Of a stretch of DNA of 9,286 nucleotides, positions 1 through 4,955 are shown piece after piece. The first letter of the stretch is position 1, and each line of letters opens with the position of its first letter. Below the pieces are notes generated by a model. The model did not search any database. It saw only the letters and a program-made list of their open reading frames with translations, and was not told the DNA's origin. Source of the stretch: an uncultured Mycoplasmatota bacterium (lineage in GTDB: Bacteria; Bacillota_I; Bacilli_A; RF39; UBA660); assembly GCA_900542735.1 (NCBI GenBank), contig UQOS01000043.1, forward strand, positions 1-9,286. Reading direction: 5' to 3'. The position numbers and the translations under genes are program-made.

Positions 1-120
1 ATGGAAGCAGTAGGAAAATTAGAAGAATTAGTAATGGATCCTGATTTTGCTGGAGCATATGATAAAGGAGCAAAAACTGAATGGTTATTAGAAGATATGC
101 GATTAACTGGTATGCATGAA
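1..120 (+). repeat. Direct repeat, copy 1 (5' block of Rpn tail)
   Basis: These 120 bases match 334-453 at 117 of 120 positions by direct comparison. The three differences (54 A/T, 78 T/C, 102 A/T) are all third-codon, synonymous changes. Identity falls sharply after this block, where copy 1 lacks 24 bases present in copy 2 (454-477). Confidence 0.9.
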
Positions 121-255
121 GAAAAATTAGAAATAGCTAAAAATATGCTTAACCAAAATATGAATGTAAATCTTATTTCTAATGTAACTGGTTTATCTAT
201 AGAAGAAATAGAAAGTTTAGTAGAAAAGAAAAATGTATATGGTCGTAAGAAATAA
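1..255 (+). CDS. Rpn-family recombination-promoting nuclease/putative transposase, C-terminal part (5' end outside window)
   Basis: The 84 visible residues match the C-terminal part of Rpn-family proteins (PDDEXK_2 type; Rpn proteins are PD-(D/E)XK nucleases linked to RecA-independent recombination). The typical ending is visible: a stretch like EIAKNMLxxNxxxxLISxVTGLSxEEIESL, a short helix-turn-helix-like tail seen at the end of many family members. The nuclease domain, normally about 200 residues upstream, is not visible because the window begins here. The ATG at position 1 is probably an internal Met (the neighbouring copy reads Y-M-E-A-V in the same place), so this is best read as a truncated view of a longer gene. 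Compared with the copy at 334-582 it lacks eight residues after MHE, within a Gly-rich EGEAIGIYKG segment. It ends in TAA. The family call rests on recognising the tail only; whether the full gene is intact is unknown. Confidence 0.65.
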   Translation: MEAVGKLEELVMDPDFAGAYDKGAKTEWLLEDMRLTGMHEEKLEIAKNMLNQNMNVNLISNVTGLSIEEIESLVEKKNVYGRKK

Positions 256-333
256 AGTGTAGATTTCTAAAATCATTAAATAGCTAATTTTTTTAATAAA
301 CTAGTAGAAGAATTTGAGTAAGATGAAGAATAT

Positions 334-453
334 ATGGAAGCAGTAGGAAAATTAGAAGAATTAGTAATGGATCCTGATTTTGCTGGTGCATATGATAAAG
401 GAGCAAAAACCGAATGGTTATTAGAAGATATGCGTTTAACTGGTATGCATGAA
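334..453 (+). repeat. Direct repeat, copy 2 (5' block of Rpn tail)
   Basis: Second copy of the direct repeat at 1-120, in the same orientation and offset by 333 bases. Recombination between the two blocks would delete the intervening bases and fuse the copies into a single tail. Confidence 0.9.
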
Positions 454-582
454 GGAGAAGCTATTGGAATTTATAAAGGAAAAATAGAAATAGCTAAAAA
501 TATGTTAAAAGAAAATTTAGATACTGCTATTATTTCTAAGATAACTGGACTATCAAAAGAAGAAATAGAATCTTTACTTTAA
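334..582 (+). pseudogene. Truncated Rpn-family remnant, tandem duplicate of the gene at 1-255
   Basis: This 82-residue open frame encodes only the C-terminal tail of an Rpn-family protein, nearly identical to the upstream copy over its first 40 residues. Reading upstream in the same frame, family-like sequence continues (NKLVEEFE, then DEEY before the Met) but is broken by a TAA at 319-321 and another TAA at 277-279. The frame therefore once extended further 5' and the ATG at 334 is an internal methionine. No nuclease domain can fit in the 78 bases between the copies. There is only a weak purine-rich stretch (gatgaagaa) before the ATG, so translation as a small protein is possible but not well supported. 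The tail keeps the EGEAIGIYKGK segment and the ITGLSKEEIESL ending typical of the family. It may be a decayed duplicate that serves as a recombination partner for the upstream gene. Confidence 0.65.
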
Positions 583-614
583 TTGTTGCGAATTTAAAAA
601 AATTCAGTTCATTA

Positions 615-643
615 TTGAAAAATACCATTATTTGTAGTAAGAT
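615..643 (+). promoter_or_regulatory. Sigma-A-type promoter for the hisS-aspS operon
   Basis: A -35 box TTGAAA (615-620) and a -10 box TAAGAT (638-643) are separated by exactly 17 bases. The expected transcription start near 650 falls just before the first base pair of T-box Stem I (652), which fits well. An alternative -10 (TATAAC, 643-648) matches better as a hexamer but would need a 22-base spacer. Confidence 0.7.
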
Positions 644-651
644 ATAACTAT

Positions 652-835
652 CTTCTAGAAAAGAGGAGTAATTAGATATTAGTTTTAGAAAGAGTATGGT
701 TGATGAAAATACTTACTAAGATGCTAGTGAAGACACTTTTTATGGTTAGAAGTCGCATAACTTGCGTTATCAGATTTAAGAAAAAATAAAGGTGGCACCA
801 CGGGGAAACTCGTCCTTAGATGGGCTACCTTTTTA
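652..835 (+). promoter_or_regulatory. T-box riboswitch, tRNA-Asp specific, upstream of hisS-aspS
   Basis: A T-box leader senses uncharged tRNA and antiterminates transcription. Stem I closes with CTTCT (652-656)/AGAAG (748-752) and GAAAAG (658-663)/CTTTTT (736-741). The specifier loop has AGGAGTA (664-670) opposite GAAGACA (729-735), giving specifier codon GAC (Asp, 732-734) after the usual GAA and before a purine. The apical loop GGTTGATGAAA (698-708) matches the conserved T-box terminal loop. A small hairpin (757-770) could be Stem III. The antiterminator pairs AAGG (789-792) with CCTT (814-817) and ACG (800-802) with CGT (811-813) around the bulge TGGCACC (793-799). The C in TGGC pairs with discriminator base G, which tRNA-Asp has; bacterial tRNA-His has C73. 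Both readouts therefore say Asp. Low tRNA-Asp charging should raise both HisRS and AspRS. Confidence 0.95.
788..835 (+). terminator. T-box leader terminator (alternative to antiterminator)
   Basis: AAAGGTGGC (788-796) pairs with GCTACCTTT (824-832), extended inward by CCA (798-800) with TGG (821-823), and runs into a T-tract to 834. This hairpin uses the same T-box bases as the antiterminator, so the two structures are mutually exclusive, as expected for this riboswitch class. Confidence 0.88.
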
Positions 836-852
836 TATTGTAAGGAGGATTT

Positions 853-2235
853 ATGATAACAAAACCAAAAGGATGCCATGATATATATGGAATGGAAGCT
901 AAAAAATGGAAGTATATTAGTAATTTAATTGATGCTGTCTGTGAAAGATATAATTATGAATTTATTCGTACTCCTATTTTTGAAGCTAGTGAATTATATC
1001 ATAGAGGAGTAGGAGAAACTAGTGATATCGTTACTAAGGAAACTTATGACTTTACTGATAGGGGAGAACGCAAAATGACACTTCGTCCCGAAGGAACAGC
1101 AGGCGTTGTTAGAAGCTATATTGAAAATAAGATGTATGGAGATGCTAAACAACCTATCAAACTTTACTATAATGGTACTATGTATCGTTATGAAAGACCA
1201 CAATCTGGAAGAGATAGAGAGCTTACTCAATTTGGTGTTGAAGTATTAGGTAGCGACGATCCTATGATTGATGCTGAAGTTATTTCTATAGCCGTTAATA
1301 TTTATAAAATGGTTGGTTTAAAAGGAATCAAAGTAAATATTAATTCACTTGGTGATAAAGAATCTCGTGATAATTATCGTAAGGTATTGATTGAATACTT
1401 TACTCCATATATTAATGAAATGTGTGATGACTGTAAGAATCGTTTAGAAAAGAATCCACTTCGTATTTTAGACTGTAAGGTAGATGGGGATTCTGATATT
1501 ATGAAAAAAGCTCCTAAAATTACAGATTACTTAAATGATGCTAGTCGTGAAAGATTTGAGCGTGTTAAAAAGTATTTAGATTTATTAGATATTGATTATG
1601 TAGTAAATCCTAGTATTGTGCGTGGACTTGATTATTATGACCATACTGTATTTGAAGTAGAAGCTATGGTAGAAGGATTTGGTAGTCAAAATGTACTTGG
1701 AGCTGGTGGAAGATATAATGGTTTAGTGGAAGAATTAGATGGACCTAGTGTGCCTGGTATGGGATTTGCAATGGGACTTGGTAGACTTATGTTAGCAATT
1801 GAAAAAGAAAAGATAGAACTACCAATTGATGATTCTATTGATTGTTTCGTTATGTATGTATCTGATACTGAAAAAGATTATGCTACTACTTTAGTACAAG
1901 AACTTCGTATGAATGGTTATAAGGTAGATACAGAATATACTGGTAGGGGATTAAAGGCACAATTCAAACAAGCAGATAGATTAAATAGTAAATTCTTAAT
2001 TATCTTAAATGATGAGGATTTAAAAAATAATGAAATTAAGATTAAAAATAATAAAACAAAAAAGGAAACTACTGTGGAACTTGACTACTTAATGTACTTT
2101 TTAGATGAAGAGTTACTTACTTTAGAAGAAGAAAGTGACGATTGTGGTTGTGGTTGTGGTCATCATGAATGTTCTCATGATGAAGAATGTGAATGTGATG
2201 ATGAATGTCACTGTCATGATGATATAGAATTTTAA
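853..2235 (+). CDS. hisS: Histidine--tRNA ligase (HisRS) with Cys/His-rich C-terminal tail
   Basis: Class II synthetase that charges tRNA-His with histidine in the cytoplasm. The catalytic core has LRPEGTAG (77-84), motif 2 with YRYERPQSGR (111-120) leading into QFGVEVLG (126-133), the histidine-binding loop RGLDYYDHTVFE (from 257), LGAGGRYNG (282-290), and motif 3 around GMGFAMGLGRL. C191, C194 and C208 lie in the family-typical insertion (CDDC ... LDCK). The anticodon-binding domain runs from about 331 to 418. The usual protein ends near there (about 420-425 residues); this one adds a 30-odd residue acidic tail with 8 Cys and 5 His. The start is well supported: TAAGGAGGA at 841-849 is a near-perfect Shine-Dalgarno site four bases before ATG. 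It is the first gene after the T-box and is followed 60 bases later by aspS, so the two are very likely co-transcribed. Confidence 0.97.
   Translation: MITKPKGCHDIYGMEAKKWKYISNLIDAVCERYNYEFIRTPIFEASELYHRGVGETSDIVTKETYDFTDRGERKMTLRPEGTAGVVRSYIENKMYGDAKQPIKLYYNGTMYRYERPQSGRDRELTQFGVEVLGSDDPMIDAEVISIAVNIYKMVGLKGIKVNINSLGDKESRDNYRKVLIEYFTPYINEMCDDCKNRLEKNPLRILDCKVDGDSDIMKKAPKITDYLNDASRERFERVKKYLDLLDIDYVVNPSIVRGLDYYDHTVFEVEAMVEGFGSQNVLGAGGRYNGLVEELDGPSVPGMGFAMGLGRLMLAIEKEKIELPIDDSIDCFVMYVSDTEKDYATTLVQELRMNGYKVDTEYTGRGLKAQFKQADRLNSKFLIILNDEDLKNNEIKIKNNKTKKETTVELDYLMYFLDEELLTLEEESDDCGCGCGHHECSHDEECECDDECHCHDDIEF
2137..2235 (+). other. Metal-binding-like Cys/His/Asp/Glu tail of HisRS
   Basis: HisRS residues 429-460 contain Cys at 431, 433, 435, 440, 446, 448, 452 and 454 and His at 437, 438, 442, 453 and 455, embedded in Asp/Glu. 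The spacing is mostly CxC, HH and HxH. This resembles the metal-binding tails of metal chaperones and storage proteins rather than any known part of a synthetase. It is in frame, with no sign of a frameshift, and uses the same T-ending codons as the rest of the gene. Metal binding is inferred from composition only. Confidence 0.7.
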
Positions 2236-2295
2236 GAAGCGCTCTGATAGAGTATTAAAAAAGAAATTACCATAATTTAGAAAGAAGTTGAATAT

Positions 2296-4041
2296 ATGAA
2301 AAAGAATAATAATACAGATTTTAATATTAAAAACATTGGCGAAGAAGTAGAATTATATGGTTGGGTAGCTAAAAAAAGAAATTTAGGTGGCTTAATATTT
2401 ATAGATTTAAGAGATAGAAGTGGTATTATTCAACTTGTAGTAAGACCTGATAATAAAGATTATGATTTAGCTAGTAGTCTAAAGAGTGAATCTGTTATTC
2501 ATGCTTTAGGTACTATTGTTGAAAGAGAAAGTAAAAATATGAAAATTCCAACTGGTGAGATAGAAGTAATTGTATCTAACTTGGAACTTATTAATATGGC
2601 AAATGACTTGCCATTTGAAATTACAGATACTACAACAGCTTTAGAAGATACTAGATTAAAATACCGTTATCTTGATTTAAGACGTGACGAATTAAAAGAT
2701 AAATTAATTACTCGTAGTAAGATTATGCTAACAGTTAGAAACTTTTTAGCAAGTCATGGCTTTATTGAAGTAGAAACTCCAGTTTTATGTAAGTCAACAC
2801 CAGAAGGTGCTAGAGACTATTTAGTACCATCTCGTGTAAATAAGGGTAAGTTTTATGCACTTCCTCAGTCACCTCAACTTTTTAAACAGTTATTAATGAT
2901 TGGTGGTATGGAAAGATATTTTCAAATTGCGAAATGTTTTAGAGATGAAGATTTAAGAGCTGATCGCCAACCTGAATTTACACAAATAGATATGGAAATG
3001 AGTTTCGTAGAAGAAGAAGATGTTATGAGTATTACAGAAGAACTTGTTAGTCGTATCTTTAAAGAAGTAAAGGGGATTGATATTAAACTTCCTCTTATGA
3101 AAATGAAATATGATGATGCAATATGCTATTATGGATCAGATAAACCTGATTTAAGATTTGATATGAAAATAGAAGATATTAGTGAAGTTTTCAAAGATAC
3201 AGAGTTTACTGTTTTTAAGAATGTTTTAGCAAGTAATGGCGTTATTAACTGTTTAGTAGTTAAAAATGAAGCAGATAAATATTCTCGTAAAGAAATTGAT
3301 AAACTAACTGAATATGTAAAAACTTATAAAGTAAGTGGCTTAGCTTGGCTTAAATATCAGGAAAATGAGTTTAGTGGAAGTATTCGTAAAGTGGTTAGTG
3401 ATAGCGAACTAGCTAGTTTAAAGGAAAAACTAAATATAGAAGAAAACGATTTAATTTTAATGGTAGCTGATTCTTATAGTGTTACTAAAACAGCACTTGG
3501 TGCTTTAAGATGCAAACTTGGTCGTGATTTAAATCTAATTCATGAAAATGATTATAAATTACTATGGGTAGTTGATTTCCCATCATTTGAATATAGTGAA
3601 GAAGAAAAAAGATATGTTGCTTGTCATCATCCATTTACGGCACCAAAAGATAGTGATATAGATAAATTAATTACGGATCCAGGTCACTGTTATTCTAAGG
3701 CTTATGATATTGTTATCAATGGTTATGAAGCAGGCGGCGGAAGCATTCGTATTCATAAACATGAAGTTCAATCTAAAATGTTTGAGGCTTTAGGATTTAC
3801 TCCTGAACAAGCAAAAGAAAAATTCGGCTTCTTCTTAGAAGCATTTGATTATGGTACTCCACCACATGGAGGACTTGCTTTAGGACTTGATAGACTTACT
3901 ATGCTACTTACTAATACCGAAAATATTCGTGATGTAATAGCATTTCCTAAGACAGCAAGTGCATCTTGCTTAATGAGTGAATGTCCTAATGTAGTTGATG
4001 ATAGTCAATTAAAAGAATTAGCATTAAAAATCGAGAAATAG
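2296..4041 (+). CDS. aspS: Aspartate--tRNA ligase, bacterial type (AspRS)
   Basis: Charges tRNA-Asp with aspartate. The order of parts is that of the bacterial enzyme: an N-terminal OB-fold anticodon-binding domain (ELYGWVAKKRNLGGLIFIDLRDRSG), the class II core with TPEGARDYLVPSR and ALPQSPQLFKQLLM, motif 2 FRDEDLRADRQPEFTQID (215-232), the bacterial-specific GAD insertion (about 280-410), GYEAGGGSIRIH (476-487) and motif 3 GGLALGLDRLTMLL (525-538). The length of 581 is normal (about 590). The N-terminus lacks the usual CGEL-like segment, but the OB fold follows directly. The start has only a moderate ribosome site (AAAGAAG, 2281-2287). It lies 60 bases after hisS with no terminator between, in the known hisS-aspS pairing. 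The stop codon lies inside the loop of the operon terminator. Whether the enzyme also charges tRNA-Asn cannot be judged here. Confidence 0.97.
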   Translation: MKKNNNTDFNIKNIGEEVELYGWVAKKRNLGGLIFIDLRDRSGIIQLVVRPDNKDYDLASSLKSESVIHALGTIVERESKNMKIPTGEIEVIVSNLELINMANDLPFEITDTTTALEDTRLKYRYLDLRRDELKDKLITRSKIMLTVRNFLASHGFIEVETPVLCKSTPEGARDYLVPSRVNKGKFYALPQSPQLFKQLLMIGGMERYFQIAKCFRDEDLRADRQPEFTQIDMEMSFVEEEDVMSITEELVSRIFKEVKGIDIKLPLMKMKYDDAICYYGSDKPDLRFDMKIEDISEVFKDTEFTVFKNVLASNGVINCLVVKNEADKYSRKEIDKLTEYVKTYKVSGLAWLKYQENEFSGSIRKVVSDSELASLKEKLNIEENDLILMVADSYSVTKTALGALRCKLGRDLNLIHENDYKLLWVVDFPSFEYSEEEKRYVACHHPFTAPKDSDIDKLITDPGHCYSKAYDIVINGYEAGGGSIRIHKHEVQSKMFEALGFTPEQAKEKFGFFLEAFDYGTPPHGGLALGLDRLTMLLTNTENIRDVIAFPKTASASCLMSECPNVVDDSQLKELALKIEK

Positions 4042-4060
4042 AAAATTTTCTCGATTTTTT
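4026..4060 (+). terminator. Intrinsic terminator of hisS-aspS
   Basis: TCGAGAAA (4031-4038) pairs perfectly with TTTCTCGA (4047-4054), extended by A/T pairs and followed by TTTTTT (4055-4060). The eight-base loop (4039-4046) begins with the TAG stop codon of aspS, so the 5' arm of the stem is coding sequence. Confidence 0.92.
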
Positions 4061-4092
4061 ACGCCGCTTTTACGAAAAAAGCCTTATTTTAT

Positions 4093-4121
4093 TTGACTTT
4101 CTGTCATTTTTATAGTAAAAT
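4093..4121 (+). promoter_or_regulatory. Strong sigma-A-type promoter for the 139-aa hypothetical gene
   Basis: TTGACT (4093-4098) and TAAAAT (4116-4121), 17 bases apart, each differ from consensus at one position. The predicted start near 4128 gives a 5' leader of roughly 57 bases before ATG 4185, in which I see no riboswitch-like structure. Confidence 0.82.
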
Positions 4122-4184
4122 AATGCATACACTGTGAGGGTAAGGTAGAATTGTTTATATCTTTAGTAGAAAGGAGTATCACCT

Positions 4185-4604
4185 ATGAAAGATAATTATG
4201 TATTTGAATATTTAAATGAAAATGATTTTAAAATCAAAGAAAGAACTATTCGTAAATATAATATGCTTGCTTATAAGAAATTAGTTTTTGATTATTATTT
4301 AAAATTAAAAAGTGGTATTTTTTTAGGAAAAGTGGTAGAAGAAAACCAAAAGGAGCATACCATTAGTTATGAATTAAAAGTTTCAACTGATGAAATGTTT
4401 GAAAAAGTTCATGGTGAAATTCGTTTACATTATACTGTTTATTTAGAAAAGAATATAGTTTTATTAACTAATATTACTCCTGAAGAAATACTAGATGAAG
4501 GACATAGAAGTGAATTAGAAACTTATAAGGGTGTTATGATTTCTAAAAGCAATCCAAAAAAAGATATGTTTAAGGTAAATTTATTAAATATGTTACAAAA
4601 ATAA
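4185..4604 (+). CDS. Hypothetical protein, 139 aa, own promoter
   Basis: I do not recognise this protein. It is soluble-looking, rich in Lys, Glu, Tyr and Leu, with no signal peptide, transmembrane segment or Cys. The N-terminal third (about 1-45) is basic and probably helical. The middle (about 45-95) reads as alternating beta strands (GIFLGKVVEE, HTISYELKVS, GEIRLHYTVYLE, NIVLLTNI), followed by a helical EEILDEGHRSELETYK segment and a basic C-terminus. A small alpha+beta cytoplasmic protein is the most that can be said. The start is secure: AAGGAG at 4171-4176 with eight bases to ATG, and a near-consensus promoter at 4093-4121. It stands alone, with the aspS terminator before it and the tRNA promoter after it. 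No clear terminator follows; only an A/T-only inverted repeat spans the stop. Confidence 0.85.
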   Translation: MKDNYVFEYLNENDFKIKERTIRKYNMLAYKKLVFDYYLKLKSGIFLGKVVEENQKEHTISYELKVSTDEMFEKVHGEIRLHYTVYLEKNIVLLTNITPEEILDEGHRSELETYKGVMISKSNPKKDMFKVNLLNMLQK

Positions 4605-4623
4605 ATTTTTTTTGAAATTATTA

Positions 4624-4652
4624 TTGCACTGTTTTAGAATCTATGATATGAT
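4624..4652 (+). promoter_or_regulatory. Promoter of the tRNA pair
   Basis: TTGCAC (4624-4629) and TATGAT (4647-4652) are separated by 17 bases. The predicted start near 4659 lies about ten bases before the first tRNA, a usual arrangement for a tRNA unit. Confidence 0.8.
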
Positions 4653-4668
4653 GAAAAAGTCATGAGAT

Positions 4669-4745
4669 GGACCCTTAGCTCAGTTGGTTAGAGCATCCGG
4701 CTCATAACCGGGCGGTCGATGGTTCGAGTCCATCAGGGTCCACCA
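4669..4745 (+). tRNA. tRNA with CAU anticodon, probably tRNA-Ile2 (lysidine-type); may be auto-labelled tRNA-Met
   Basis: A complete cloverleaf with encoded CCA (4743-4745). The acceptor stem GGACCCT (4669-4675) pairs with AGGGTCC (4735-4741), with discriminator A4742. The anticodon stem is 4696-4700/4708-4712 around loop CTCATAA (4701-4707), anticodon CAT (4703-4705). G1-C72 pairing rules out initiator tRNA, which has an unpaired base 1. The body closely resembles the CAU-anticodon tRNA-Ile2 of Bacillus and Mycoplasma as I recall them (GGACC acceptor start, CCGGCTCATAACCGG arm) rather than elongator tRNA-Met (GGCGG start, GGTTCATACC arm). The acceptor pairs C4-G69 and C5-G68 fit those recognised by TilS, which modifies C34 to lysidine so that AUA is read as Ile. 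Confidence 0.9.
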
Positions 4746-4755
4746 CTTATATTAT

Positions 4756-4840
4756 GCGGGTATGGCGGAATTGGCAGACGCACCAGACTTAGAATCTGGC
4801 GCCGAGAGGCTTGCAGGTTCAACTCCTGTTACCCGCACCA
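4756..4840 (+). tRNA. tRNA-Leu (UAG)
   Basis: Long-variable-arm (class II) tRNA with encoded CCA (4838-4840). The acceptor GCGGGTA (4756-4762) pairs with TACCCGC (4830-4836), with discriminator A4837 as required for leucine tRNAs. The anticodon stem CCAGA (4783-4787)/TCTGG (4795-4799) holds loop CTTAGAA with anticodon TAG (4790-4792), reading CUN codons. It lies ten bases after the preceding tRNA and is almost certainly processed from the same transcript. Confidence 0.97.
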
Positions 4841-4850
4841 CTTGATTATC

Positions 4851-4880
4851 ACACATCTATATTAGATGTGTTTTTTCTTT
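4851..4880 (+). terminator. Intrinsic terminator of the tRNA unit
   Basis: A perfect nine-base-pair hairpin, ACACATCTA (4851-4859) with TAGATGTGT (4863-4871), with a three-base loop and T-rich tail to 4880. It lies ten bases after the tRNA-Leu CCA. Confidence 0.93.
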
Positions 4881-4892
4881 TAAAAAATATTG

Positions 4893-4920
4893 TTGTAAAA
4901 CTATAATTTTATAGTATAAT
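4893..4920 (+). promoter_or_regulatory. Promoter of the surface-protein gene
   Basis: A consensus -10 box TATAAT (4915-4920) lies 16 bases after a weaker -35 TTGTAA (4893-4898). The predicted start near 4927 leaves about 29 bases to the ATG at 4956 but only about eight to the ATG at 4935, favouring the later start. Confidence 0.7.
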
Positions 4921-4938
4921 AAATCTATAATAGAATGA

Positions 4939-4946
4939 AAAGGAAG
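4939..4946 (+). promoter_or_regulatory. Ribosome binding site that decides the surface-protein start
   Basis: AAAGGAAG lies nine bases before ATG 4956. The earlier in-frame ATG (4935) has no Shine-Dalgarno match before it and would place extra basic residues ahead of the signal peptide. Confidence 0.7.
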
Positions 4947-4955
4947 TTAAAAAAT

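Noticed and set aside
589..604. Inverted repeat GAATTT/AAATTC after the second Rpn copy
   Set aside because: Short AT-only stem with no T-tract; expected by chance in sequence this AT-rich.
994..1230. Open frame on the minus strand inside hisS
   Set aside because: It lies opposite the conserved HisRS motif 2 region, has no ribosome site and no recognisable protein features; it is a shadow of hisS.
2241..2253. Small hairpin CTCT-GAT-AGAG between hisS and aspS
   Set aside because: Only four to five pairs with no T-tract, so it does not look like a terminator or a regulator.
4596..4614. Possible terminator after the 139-aa gene (A-run, stop codon, T-run)
   Set aside because: The stem is A/T pairs apart from one closing pair and unlikely to be stable; I did not call it.
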